DNA from: Portulaca oleracea
Lineage: Eukaryota; Streptophyta; Magnoliopsida; Caryophyllales; Portulacaceae
Assembly: GCA_029582165.1 (NCBI GenBank)
Contig: CM055888.1
Coordinates: 13,522,001 to 13,586,000, forward strand
Length of the DNA stretch: 64,000 nucleotides
Direction: 5' to 3'
Part shown: positions 1 through 9,790 of the stretch, one piece after another
Layout of the letters: the number at the start of each line of letters is the position of its first letter
Numbering within the stretch: the stretch's first letter is position 1
Made by a program: the position numbers and the translations under genes
Notes under the pieces: generated by a model
Seen by the model: the letters and a program-made list of their open reading frames with translations, nothing else
Told to the model about the DNA's origin: nothing
The model's database searches: none

Positions 1-1105
1 TAAATACCCCCTCCATTCTATTCATTCATCATCAACAACTCTCAAAAACCATCACCATTATACTCAAATTCTCATCAACTATCATCATCATACTACCAAA
101 ACTCTCTCAAAATCCTCCCCCACCTATGTCAATACTCTCTTAAACCCACTTCTCTAATCACTCATACACCATTATTATCCATCCATTTCATCCATAATCC
201 AAGTGCTATCCTACCATACTCAAGTCTCCATTTCATACAAGCGCCTCTCCAAGGATTTGTCAAGAGAAGTTCGGTACATCCATCGCCATACCAATACTTT
301 AAGTGAGGTTTGAGCATCTTTCATTTTAATCATGTAATTACATTTGTTTAGCGCTTTACATGTACATTATTATGTAAAACATTTCTTTCAAATTTGCATG
401 ACTCAGAATATAATTTCGTAAAATTAATTAAACTTCTCCCCGCTCTTTTTCATTTTAATGTCGATTTTAGTAGAGTCTGTTTTCTAACAGGAGAATTCGA
501 GAGTTCTTATAATTCTCGAATTCGTAACCTTACCCCCGGACTTAGAATCGGGTTTCGTAGACCGGAGTTATTTTTATTAATTTTATGGTTTGTCAATTTC
601 CTTAAATCGGCTTGCGACTCTTTGTCACTTTTACAAATCCTTTTGGTTATTTAAAATAAACGATAATTGCACGAAAATAATTATAAATAATTAGTACCAC
701 TTTTTATTAATCTAAGGCCACCCAAGAGAAAACGGGCCAGAAGATTAATAAAACCCGCACGGGTTTTATTAATTTTCACCCCCTTTTCTCTGGGTCGAAG
801 CTGCACAGGGCCCGGCCGATAGCACCATAAAACCCGTGCAGGTTTTAGGGTCCCATGGCGGTCCCTTCGCTACTTCTTGGGCCTGGATGTAATAATGGGC
901 CAGTACTAAATTTATTAGTAAATTATTTTAGTGTATTTTCGGGTATTTTAATAAGATAAAAGAGTTTGTAAAATAAATAAAGTTTCATCATCCCGAAAAT
1001 AAAAATATCCTTATTTAAGGATTAAGCAACCTTAGTCGGCTCCCGATCACTTAAGTAGCACATCCGAAAACAATTTCCCCGAACGGGATATTTCTGTGTC
1101 CTGCA
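1..1105 (+). mobile_element. Partial 3' LTR of LARD-like element X (copy X1)
   Basis: The window opens inside an LTR, in what corresponds to its TATA box: bases 1-8 match the ataaatacc of the X2 5' LTR at about 13450. The rest runs parallel to 13450-14529 and 22584-23702 with few differences. The LTR ends at 1105 in tcctgca, against tcctaca in X2, and is followed by aaact, the same 5 bases that follow the X2 3' LTR. Because the same solo-LTR sequence follows as after X2, this is the 3' LTR of another X copy whose body lies left of the window. An 86-residue open frame at 394-654 starts at TTG, recurs in the other X LTRs and is not a credible gene. Confidence 0.9.
750..846. repeat. Two GC-core palindromes in X1 LTR
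   Basis: Two 18-bp inverted-repeat motifs lie at 750-767 (AAAACCCGCACGGGTTTT) and 829-846 (AAAACCCGTGCAGGTTTT). They belong to a family of such motifs in the U3 and downstream part of every X LTR (see 13038-13384 and 22248-22516). Confidence 0.85.
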
Positions 1106-1945
1106 AAACTAGATTAACAGACTTGTTCAATCCAACAATATTCAATCCATAAAAGCAACTAGAAAGTTTTATCCCCCAAACTAAAGAAAACTACTCACTA
1201 CTCATGTTTGAAACACAAAACATATCAAAATCTACTCTAGAAAGTATGAAATCTAAAAGAAAGAGAAGTAAATCGAGATGGAAATCGATCTCCGCTTGAA
1301 TGGTATTCGATGGGGACTTTTGCTCCTCCACTTCTATCAAATTGTTGCAAACCGATCTTCAATCTCAATAAACTCTCCGTTTTCACTAAGGATGAATGTG
1401 GATGAATTTGTGGAAGAAGGGATGGATGAATGTGCTGATGAAGATGATGACGGGAGGAGTGAATGATGAATGGAAACAGCCGCAACACAATTATATAGCA
1501 TTAAAACGAAGTTGAAACGCCATTTGCGCAATAAACAGGGCCAACACGGAACGTGCCAGGTCAACAAAGACCGTGTTGACCCCAACACAACCCGTGTCGC
1601 CTGAGCACGGGTCGTGTTGCCCACTGGAATGGAATTTTGAAGCTTCTGGACCATAAAACGGTCTGTGCTCAACTATTTGGCATTCGTGTTGGTGCCTGAC
1701 GGTATCCAACGACAACTTGGGCCTTGGGGTGGATTTCTTTCTTGTTTTGTGATCTACTTGGACTTCTATAACTTGAATTTGAACTTGTTTCATCAATTTA
1801 GCTCCAATTTCCTACAAAATTATACCAAACTCCAACAAAGCATAAAATAGAGAATTTGAGTATAAAAATAATACATTCATGTCTAAAATCACTCAAATTA
1901 ACTCTAAATAATCCTAGATCACATATATATAAAATACACTTATCA
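1106..1945 (-). mobile_element. Solo LTR S (Athila-like), U3-side part, copy 1
   Basis: Read on the minus strand this begins TGATAAGTGTATTTT at 1945 and runs to 1106, where X is inserted (TSD aaact, 1106-1110). The other part of the same LTR lies left of the next X copy (63311-63911). Together they make an LTR of about 1.43 kb, close to the LTRs of A (1439 bp) and B (1414 and 1420 bp). The far end carries GGGATCGACCTTGATACTTG and ends in GTATCA, a U5 style like that of the Athila LTRs here. The flank at 1946-1950 is aagta; in copy 2 it is aagtt, matching the TSD aagtt at the other end (12658-12662 and 63306-63310). No PBS or coding region adjoins it, so it is a solo LTR. The overlapping ORFs at 1237-1850 are incidental. 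Confidence 0.8.
1583..1619. repeat. Hairpin in solo LTR S
   Basis: The arms CAACACAACCCGTG (1583-1596) and CACGGGTCGTGTTG (1606-1619) pair at 13 of 14 positions around a 9-nt loop. Copy 2 keeps the same arms at 36877-36890 and 36900-36913, with one extra mismatch. Related fragments (accgtgttgacc, ccaacacgg) lie just upstream. Confidence 0.8.
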
Positions 1946-3707
1946 AAGTATTATCATTATTTTCATGAGAAACATGTTCATCTTTAAAGGTTTTACTAGG
2001 GTTTCGGTTAAATATAAGATAAATATGGGTTTTGGGTTTGGACAGTTTCGTTAAGTCAACTTTAGAAATTCATCGCAATTAATATAGATGGAATTAAACT
2101 CGAAGCCATAGTCTGGAGATACCCAAGGATGTTAGCTTTAACAGGGCTTCGGAATTTTAGATGTTTGATAACCGTAGATCAAGTTATGGACATTTTACTA
2201 AATCAGGTTAGAACTGGACTAGTTTACTTAACTGTTAGCTGTTTCTGAAACCATCAGAGCCCGAGTTAGGTTTTGTGGTCAACATAATAACTACAGAGGG
2301 CTCTCTTTCGTTTCCATAAAGGTATATAACATCTCTATAAGATGTCGGGAAGTCAAGTTATAGCCATTGCAAGTCAGACCTAGAAATTTGTCCGGGTTTT
2401 TGCTAGCCAAGTTTAGTTACAAGTTAGTAAAGTGTTGTGATCTTTTAAAGTGAGTTTTCATTGAATGTTGACACTTTAAAGGGTCTATTCGCTTGGGTAA
2501 AGTTATGAGTTGTCTTTACTAAAAATAAAGGCCGCTATTAGTTTTGGAACTTCTTTAATTATAGGTTTGGTTTAGGTCCGTCGCGCTAGCGAGCTGAAGT
2601 ATGAGTAAAACGTGAAGTGAAGATTCCAGGTAATATTTATGCCCTAATCCCCGCAGGGATGCACCTTTATCTATTTTGGTGATCTTAATATGTGTTTCTG
2701 AGGCATGCATCCCATAGGGGATCTTCTGTGAAAATCTGAACTGTTGTTGTTTTCGATTAATCTGCTTGTCTGGTTCCAGGTGGTTTGAGCAAAGTAGAAC
2801 AATTGTTTGAAAACTTTGTTGTTTTCTGCCAATTTTGGGGACAGGGTTTGGTGTTGTTAGCAAAGTAGAACAACTGTTTTAAATATCCAAGTGAAACATT
2901 AAGCGGGTTGGGGTAACGACTCCAATAAACGTGGTTTGTTTCTGTAGGGGAATTATGAAGAGATCAGGGGGCGCCAGATATATTTCTAAATAATAACTTC
3001 CCCAGGGTAAGGTTTGTACACGTGTTTGATAATTCTGGTAATCGAGTATCCCGCCCTGATTCTAGGATGGACATCCAAATTTTCTGATTATGAGACTTTG
3101 GGGATCACATCCCGTTCTTTTCTGATTCTGGTTCTGATAGTTTTGGGGATTTGATATCTAGTATTCTGAGACCACTGATAGGTCGCATGCATAATTCAAG
3201 GTTATTTTGGGTTCTCATTTCTAATGTGCAAGTTTTGATTGGAGAAGTTAATCTATTATTTCTGGGATGAGTTAAACTGTTTAATTTATTCATTTCTCTC
3301 CCCAAAATAAATTGAAATGAATTTTAAGGCTATTTTGACAGTTAGAGGTGAACATTGTTGAGTTTTGTCTCACTTTTGTAAAAAGTTTTTTTTTTTTCAA
3401 GTGATGATTTTCCCAAAAGGGGAGGGAACTAGAAGAGACGACGTTTTAGTTAGAACAATGCTATGGTCTAGTTGCTTAAGATTTTGTTTAGATGGATCTT
3501 TGTGTTAGTTGGTTTGTTCCTATAAAGTTTGAAGTTGAGTGAAGACAAGTCAAGAATCTTTCAATTAACGTTGGATGTTAGTTAGTTGAGTATTTTTACA
3601 TGTTCTGACCTTGTATCTCTTCGTAGATACGGTAGGGACGTCCTTCCGCCGTTAACATTAACAAATCCTTGACTTTTGAACGATTGCATTTCAGGGGCAT
3701 TACAATA
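1946..3707. other. Non-coding repeat unit segment, probable old LTR relic
   Basis: I see no gene here. The segment is duplicated at 37324-39088 at about 97% identity by eye. The end of the segment (cggtagggacgtccttccgccg, then a tract ending ggggcattaca near 3707) resembles the 3' end of chromovirus-type LTRs, which often end in a GGGxxTTACA-like string. A decayed LTR is therefore my best guess, but I could not fix its start. Small ORFs at 2555-2863 and 3105-3305 show no family features. Confidence 0.35.
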
Positions 3708-3866
3708 TATATATATAGACACACACGCACACTATATTGATATGACTTCTGAACGATTGAATCTCAGGGGCATTACAACGTATATTTAGACAATGACACG
3801 CACGCGCGCGCGCGCGCGCACACACACACACAGATATATATATATATAGACACACACGCACACTAT

Positions 3867-4176
3867 GGGGGTGTTTGGCTACCCAGCTTTTTAGGTAGCT
3901 TTTAGCTTTTTAACCAAGGTTAAAAAGCTACTTGAGGTGTTTGATAAGTAGCTTTTTGTATTAGCTTTTTGGTCGCAGAAAGCTAGCTTTCAAAAAGCTG
4001 GTTGATGAAGCTTTTTGACGTAGCTTTTCACAAAAAACTACTTTACCCAACACTTTTCCTACAATCAGCTAACCCAAACAGCTAAAGGCAAACAGCTAAT
4101 CTAAAAAGCTACCTGCTAATAGCTACAAGGTAACAGCTAACAGCTACCAGCTACCAGCTAGTTGCCAAACAGGGTC
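3867..4176. mobile_element. MITE with TIR gtgtttggc...gccaaacagg (copy 1 only)
   Basis: This is a 310-bp element with imperfect terminal inverted repeats: GGGGGTGTTTGGC at the left and GCCAAACAGGGTC at the right. Its interior is built of many AGCT-centred short inverted motifs (tagcttttt / aaaaagcta, acagctaacagctacc). It has no coding capacity. It lies between ...cacactat and tatatag..., giving a possible short TAT duplication, but the flanks are TA-rich and the true TSD is unclear. The corresponding site in copy 2 (about 39160-39360) has no element. The terminal sequence and AGCTTTTT-rich interior recall hAT-type MITEs of plants; the superfamily assignment is tentative. Confidence 0.75.
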
Positions 4177-4266
4177 TATATAGTTATGCCTTCCGAATGA
4201 TTGAATCTCAGGGGCATTACAACATATATTTAGACAATCACGTGCGCGCATACACAGACAAATATA

Positions 4267-4269
<3 letters not shown>

Positions 4270-4340
<71 letters not shown>
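4270..4340. repeat. (TA)n microsatellite
   Basis: An uninterrupted TA run of about 70 bp, followed by a degenerate TGTA/TG tract. The (YI)n protein frame across it is an artefact of the repeat. Confidence 0.95.
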
Positions 4341-4343
<3 letters not shown>

Positions 4344-4376
4344 TGTATGTACGTATGTGTATGTGTGTGTACGCTA

Positions 4377-5403
4377 AATAAACTATCTAAAATATAAAAA
4401 GATAAATTATGGACTATTTAAAAATGTTTGAGAAATATATTGATTCAGATGTATCATACCTTGTTATGATTGTTTTTACTTAAAAAATATTCCGGCAATG
4501 CTTGGATGGTACACTTGGATTTATCCATCATCGTGTACCTGATTTTAGTATAAGCCAAAGAAATGGGTCGGGAACACACACACACACACTCATTTTTATG
4601 AACATTTTCTAGATTAGTTTATGAGCATTTTCATGATTAGTTTACGAGCATTTTTTTATTTTAGTTTTACGATCACTTGGAGTTTTTTTTTTTTACAAGT
4701 TACCATTGGTAAATACTCACTAATAGAGTCATTAATTGATTTGATAACTCACACAGATTGCTCATAAAAAATCCAAGTGTACTCATAAAACTAAATTTGA
4801 AAACATTCATGTAATAATCTAGAAAATGCTTATAAATTTGTCTGCAAAATTCTCATAAGAAAATTTGGCTTTGAAATAAATATTGATTGATGCCCGTTAG
4901 TCATGGATACAAATACATTGTACACTAGGATTCACCATCATATTTTAAAATAAATATTGATTGTTGCCCGCTAGCCATGCATACAGTCTAATTATAAGAC
5001 AAATAATAGTACGTCTTGGGGGAAGAAAATGACATGAGACAATGTGAGCCTCTTTTTTGTCATTTTGTGCTAGAATAAACACCTTTCCTTTTTTAAAACA
5101 GAGTTTAAAAGAGTGATACTACCCAAATATAGTTTAGTAGATGAGCATGCACTAAATTGGCACAAGGTGAGTATTTGTGATAGGAATGCAACTGATATCC
5201 AATTGGTAACAATCCTTCTAAAGATCCAATAATTGAAATTATCCCATTACGTGGATGCGAGTTTTTAAGAGCGACTCCTTCCACTCTATATTGACAATCA
5301 TTTATTAAAACTTGAAAAATGAAAAATAAAACCCAAACAAATAATGATGGAGATGGGAAAAACTTTTCATGCTAGAATTGGAAAAGAATAAGGGAAAAGA
5401 AAA
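4377..5403. other. Non-coding unit segment
   Basis: AT-rich sequence without a gene. It contains the foldback at 4591-4859. Position 4513 (end of ggtaca) is the empty site that corresponds to the insertion point of element C in copy 2. Confidence 0.7.
4591..4859. repeat. Foldback / long inverted repeat
   Basis: The left arm, about 4591-4690 (with attttctagattagtttatg and tttagttttacgatcacttgg), is an imperfect reverse complement of the right arm, about 4765-4859 (with ccaagtgtactcataaaacta and taatctagaaaatgcttata). The spacer is about 75 bp. The structure suggests an old foldback or MITE-like element. It is also present in copy 2 at 45080-45352, so it predates the duplication. Confidence 0.6.
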
Positions 5404-5487
5404 TGTCAGAAGTGGGATTTGAACCCACGCCCTCGTTAGAGGACCAAAACTTGAGTCTGGCACCTTAGACCACTCGGCCATCCTGAC
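5404..5487 (-). tRNA. tRNA-Leu(CAA), copy 1
   Basis: An 84-nt type II tRNA gene on the minus strand. It has a 7-bp acceptor stem (GTCAGGA/TTCTGAC, one G-U pair), an A box starting TGGCCGAGTGG, the anticodon loop CTCAAGT (anticodon CAA, reading UUG Leu), a long variable arm with stem CCTC/GAGG, and the T-arm/B box GGTTCAAATCC. A TTTT run at 5403-5400 directly follows the discriminator base, as expected for a Pol III terminator, and a second lies at 5398-5395. Compared with copy 2, this copy has two C-to-T changes, one in the D stem and one in the anticodon stem; both become G-U pairs, so it can still fold. Its promoter boxes and terminator look intact, so it may be functional. Confidence 0.93.
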
Positions 5488-5730
5488 TTATTGATGTTAT
5501 TATGATTTAATGTTATCATATATAAACAATATATTAATATTGTTAGTGTTTTCAAGAGCTAACTGAGCTAGTTCCTCGAATAACGTCTTTAAAAGAAATC
5601 ATGAGATCCTACCATCCTGCTCTTCTGTGCTAATTTCATTTACAACAACAATTTCTTAGATAAGATTGTAAATTTATGGTGAAATTCACTATTTTGAATT
5701 TTTTTAAGAGTAATCTATTTTGGGACATAC
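5488..5730. other. Non-coding flank of tRNA-Leu
   Basis: AT-rich sequence with no gene or repeat that I can define. It leads directly into the gag fossil. Confidence 0.6.
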
Positions 5731-6471
5731 ATGAGTGCCCAAGGCACGAATGAAGAAATATGTTATTGTCTCGTCTCGACCACCTTGAAAGGAGTTACAC
5801 AAAAGTGGCTCCATAGCCACCCCAACCCCCAAATGAAAGTATAACCAATTTCCCATGGTTGAGAAACTGTTTCATCGGCCAACTTTTAGCCAGAAATAGG
5901 TAGTGAAAGGTAAGTATCTTCCTCTCAGTAATCGATAATAGGATGACGAGGAGCTCAAGTTATACGTCCAACGCTTCCACAATAAGGTTGTGAAGACCCT
6001 GGATATAGAGGATAACAACAAATACGCTGCCTTCGTTACGAGACTATAGCATGGGAATTTTAAGTTAAGCCTAGCAAAACTGTACACTACACCTAAAAAG
6101 AGTGATCGGGCAAGCTGCTAACGTCACACGAGCTGCCATGATCAATAGCTTGGATGAATAGCCAAAATCACTAACTCCTTGCCTACAAGACACCCTTTAG
6201 CAAGAACGGAGTATAAGGCCCCTGAGGAGGGTGTGCCATGTGGAGCGCTTCAACTCTAAGTTCGAACCTAGAGAGCTTTCTCATGGAAAATAAGGCACAT
6301 CCCATGCTCAAAAGGTCTCCTTCAAAACTAACCCTTACAAAGTTACGAAACTTAAGCAATTACTATGATTTTAGTGAACATTTTGGACATAAAACCACGA
6401 AGTGTCCCGCTTTGAAGAAGACTCTAGAAGAACACCCATCTGGCACACATCGTGATCGCTACCTTAATTAA
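5731..6471 (+). pseudogene. Tat-lineage-like gag fossil, copy 1
   Basis: This is the relic of a retrotransposon Gag, the structural protein that packages element RNA in a cytoplasmic particle. Three pieces are recognisable. At 5731 a frame reads GTNEEICYCLVSTTLKG followed by VTQKWLHSHP, matching the capsid pattern of Tat/Ogre-type Gag (xxFPTTLKGxAxxWFxxLP). At about 5950-6080 comes LYVQRFHNKVVK and AAFVTRL. At about 6353-6471 is a decayed knuckle-like segment, YYDFSEHFGHKTTKC then ALKKTLEE, resembling the YCxFHxxxGHxTExCxxLKxxIE block that follows capsid in these Gags. The pieces lie in different frames with several stops, so it is dead. The copy at 46225-46965 shares most lesions, so decay preceded the tandem duplication. 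Confidence 0.7.
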
Positions 6472-7475
6472 CTTAATACAAAAGAAAAGGGGAGGGGGAT
6501 AAACCACATAATGCAACACTAGGATGATCATAAAAGTCCCATGTTTAAAGGATCCCGACTACCTCAAGCCTGTCCCTGGACATTTCTTATTTAATGTGAT
6601 TTCTTTTCAGTTATACAAGTTACTCATGTACTTCTTATTATTTAACATGTATAATGGTTGAATATCAAATTTTAGGCAATAGAATTTTAGTTTTCTCTTG
6701 TGGTCAACTAATGGTTACTAACTACCTCATTAATTTTTGTCAATGACACTAAAAGGCATGCATGATTTACAAAATAATTGTTCATATTACTAGCTACAGG
6801 CATGCTTGGTGGCAATAGCAAAGTGACTGAACAACATAACCTCCCTTAATTTTCAACAACAGAACCAATTCCTCAACAAAGACTTATGTCGAGTCGCTCA
6901 AGGGTGCTAAACGTAACCACCTATGGGAACCTCCCATGACAACTAGTTGCCAAATGGAAAAGTAGTCGAAGATGCCTTGAACAACTTCATTGAACCTTCA
7001 ATTACCCAACAACAAGGCTGCTCTAATTAAGTCCTCAAGGCCGCCAACTGCACGTTTGACAAGGTGCCTCACCAACGCAATAAGCCATTTCAATGTTGAT
7101 GCTTTAAAAGATAAAATAAGCACGCCTCTACCGCGTTGAGCCACTACTTGTTGTGTAATCACTATGCGATATGCCGACAAGAATGTTGAATGAAGCTAAT
7201 CCGTGAGCACCCCCAATGCTATACAAAGTCACTAGGAGACTTGGGTGTAATAGCACAATCAAACTCTATAACGTTATTATGTACTACACGTAAAAATGTA
7301 AAATAAACCAAGCACTTCCATGTCGATGCAGTGCAGCCGCCCGATGCCACCCTCGAGCCACTTAACAATGCTCCCTCTACACCTACACAGTGAGGGCCTC
7401 GATATTAGTTCTCAAAAATTTGAGCAAGTTGTTACCTTAGCGCTCTACACCACCGCATCTCACGTAGCAAAACCA
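6472..7475. other. Non-coding segment between gag and protease fossils
   Basis: By position this should be decayed gag-pro linker, but I could not recognise a motif. Position 6719 (end of actaatg) is the empty site that corresponds to the insertion point of element B in copy 2. The ORF at 6998-7180 has no family features. Confidence 0.5.
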
Positions 7476-7960
7476 TTGAAGCAACCGAAATAGGTATCTC
7501 CTTCCAATGTCACGGCCACGCCAACGACCTTCTCTGGAAAAAAAAAACGTAACTAAGGTCACCACAACTCATAAAGTCTTCACTTCCACCAACTGACAGG
7601 GTCATAATGCAATCATCCAACTAGTGTTCGTTGATATCGAGAGTTGTGTTAAATAAATGGTTGAGTCGTGCCGAAAATAGTTAGGAAATATAGTGACTCT
7701 GTGGTGTCACAACGTGATTGTCAAAATTAGGTGACACTACACTAACTTGAGTAGAGGCCTTTAATCTTATATTCGAATTGGTACAACTTGCTTCTATGTA
7801 GGTGGTTTCCTAATTGTTAGGGCACAAGCATCATGTAACATGATTCTCGGACGACCAACAAAACCCCATAGGAGAATAATCATCACTGCATAACTCCTCA
7901 CCAAGCACGATGTGGGAAGTTCAAAGAATCCATAATGATTAAAGGTCGATATGCCATTGC
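7476..7960 (+). pseudogene. Tat-lineage-like protease fossil, copy 1
   Basis: This is the relic of the aspartic protease domain of a Ty3/gypsy Pol, which would cleave Gag and Pol in the particle. It is seen as a frame with ISFQCHGHAND (cf. the ISFxxxD block before PR), then FVDIESCV where a live enzyme has VDTGSSV, and then NMILGRPT at 7837-7860, the conserved C-terminal PR block (YNxILGRPxL). The catalytic Asp of the VDTG block is kept, but the Thr-Gly are replaced by Ile-Glu, and several stops lie in between. In copy 2 the NMILGRP block has CGA changed to TGA. The spacing from VDIESC to NMILGRP (about 70 codons) fits PR. This is probably the same ancestral element as the gag fossil at 5731-6471. 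Confidence 0.65.
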
Positions 7961-9042
7961 CACTACATCACTCCCAAAGCCCTTCATCGCAAAAGTCAAA
8001 GGTTCAGATGAAGAAGAAGGGATAAAGTATCTCTTTGGGAGGACAAGAACGCTTCCACACTTAGACATTCTTAGGACCAACCACCAGCTTCTCTTTGTCT
8101 TAGAATATCATTTCTCGAAAAAAGAAAATGGCTTGAATGGAGTAACGAGACGCCATACGAGCCATCCGTTAGATCTAATGATAACCAAATGAGTCACACC
8201 AAAAGGACCCCTTGGGGTACCCTCGATTGTCACCTGAATTCACAAGAAGTTTTCTTCGTCCACACTCCATGAGGCAACAACCTAAATTGAGGACATACGT
8301 AACCATCATCGATCCGTGTCAAGGACACTGTAATTAAGACCTCATCTCAAAAGGCATTTCATCAAGCACAACTCTCCTTGGATCTTGAGTATCGTTAAAA
8401 GGACACCCGTAGTGCCCACCAATACATTTTTCACTATGCCACAAACGTCGAACGACATCCACCGTGGCGCCATGAGCGGCATCCACCATGTCCACCTCTG
8501 TGCCATGACCGTTAACGGAAGATATACATACCTAGAGATGCAGGATGATTCGCTCCATTTAAGAGTAATAGCTTACCTACTTCGGGCTTTTCCAAGGTGC
8601 CACTCATAAAACCTTCACACTAATAACTCGACAAGTGTTATATGAAAATAATATTAAATGTTTTGCCCCGCCACCTAAGTTAATGTAATCAGAAGCTCAA
8701 TGCTTCCCTAACTTGCACGTGAACAACGTTTTTGTCTAGTACCTTTCTTAGAAGATGCCTATTAAAACACCATATGATGTAACTAAGTTACGGGGCATCA
8801 ACTTACATTCGCTTTCTACTTTAGGGACTTGGATTAGAGGCTAAGCATAAAAGTCCACACAAGATCCGCACGACAATCACCACAAAATAAGCAATTGAAA
8901 TAAGAAAAAATGCAAAAGCAAACGCACAAGCCTAGATGATTATAATCCTTATTAGAACACACAAATTTCGACAAAAGAGAGGAACAAATTCAAAACCTTG
9001 CCTCCTTGAAATACTCGATGACTCACTCGACACATCACATTA
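7961..9042. other. Post-protease segment, no supported gene
   Basis: Short open frames at 7935-8192 and 8385-8609 recur in copy 2 but show no catalytic motif. A stretch around 8440-8490 (SNDIHRGAMSGIHHVHL) is weakly like the xxVFAWxxxDMPGIxxxxxxH lead-in to Tat reverse transcriptase. No RT, RNase H or integrase follows, so the ancestral element seems to have lost the rest of pol. Confidence 0.4.
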
Positions 9043-9790
9043 GTCGGCCCCGTCAACTCAAAATGTCATAGTGGATATTGAGCTTGTTCTACCTTCCTGG
9101 ATATTTTCCAGGTCCCATTGACTAGAAATGTCCCAATGAGTATTGAGTAGCTCTACCACCATTAAAATTCCGGAGGCCCTGTTGATTTTAAATGTTATGG
9201 TGGGTATTCAACTTGTTGTACCACCGTGAGCATTTAAGAGGCCTTGTCAACTCGAAATGTCGCAGTGGCTATTGAGCTTGCTCTACCACCATGAACATCT
9301 TAAAGACATTCTTGGCTCGAAGTGTCACGGTATGTATTGAGCATTCTTTACCCCTGTGATTGACCGATTGCTATTTAAGATCTCATCGACTTATCATGCT
9401 TTATCTTTGAGGCACCGTTGACTTAAAATGTCACGATAGGTATCAAATATCCTTTACCCTCGTGATTGACTAGTTGCTATTAAGGATCTGGTCAACTTCT
9501 CAAATACGTATTGGAGGCTTCGTTGACTCGAAGTATCATGATAGGTATCGAGAATGCTATACCACTTTGATTGGCTAGTTCTTATTTAGGTTGTCATCGA
9601 CTTGTCATCCTACGTCTTGGAGGCACCACCGACTCAAAGTGATACCGTCGATATCGAATGTTTTGTACCACCGTGACTGGCTAGTTGCTATTGAGGATCT
9701 TGTTGACTTGACACGCGACATCTTGGAGGCGCCGCCGACTCAAAGTGTCGTGGTAGATATCGAGTGTTTTGAAACACCCTGACTGGCCAC
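9043..9790. repeat. Two-length minisatellite (about 66 and 107 bp), copy 1
   Basis: About nine diverged tandem monomers share the core gactcgaaatgtcgcagtgg ... attgagcttgctctaccacc. The first four monomers are about 66 bp and are separated by gagg/aagag joints. The last four or five are about 107 bp; each gains about 40 bp containing gattgactagttgctat and ggatctngtcaact. Copy 2 has the same order at 59740-60485. Tandem repeats of this kind are known in the untranslated parts of Tat/Ogre-type elements. Confidence 0.85.

Larger units (their letters stand above)
3680..4376. repeat. Diverged ~90-bp minisatellite with TA/CA/CG microsatellites
   Basis: The block gaacgattgaatctcagggg + cattacaacgtatatttagacaatcac + CA/CG-rich tract + TA tract occurs about three times, starting near 3680, 3750 and 4193. 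A MITE interrupts the second block. Copy 2 has the same blocks at 39058-39480, with much longer TA runs between them. Confidence 0.75.

Noticed and set aside
394..654. 86-residue ORF present in all X LTRs (also 13846-14106, 22897-23241)
   Set aside because: It starts at TTG, lies within LTRs and is conserved only because the LTRs are recent copies.
1237..1850. Cluster of overlapping ORFs on both strands (also 36571-37090)
   Set aside because: They lie inside solo LTR S, show no family motif and differ between copies.
1946..3707. Host gene in the unit head
   Set aside because: No long ORF, no splice-consistent coding pattern, and the sequence is repeated in the array.
4197..4397. (YI)n and (VC)n reading frames (also 38965-39435, 37092-37274)
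   Set aside because: Microsatellite translations.
7935..8192. 85-residue ORF conserved in both unit copies
   Set aside because: Frame length and C-terminus differ between copies (extended to 112 residues at 58627-58965), and it has no motif beyond the degraded pol context.
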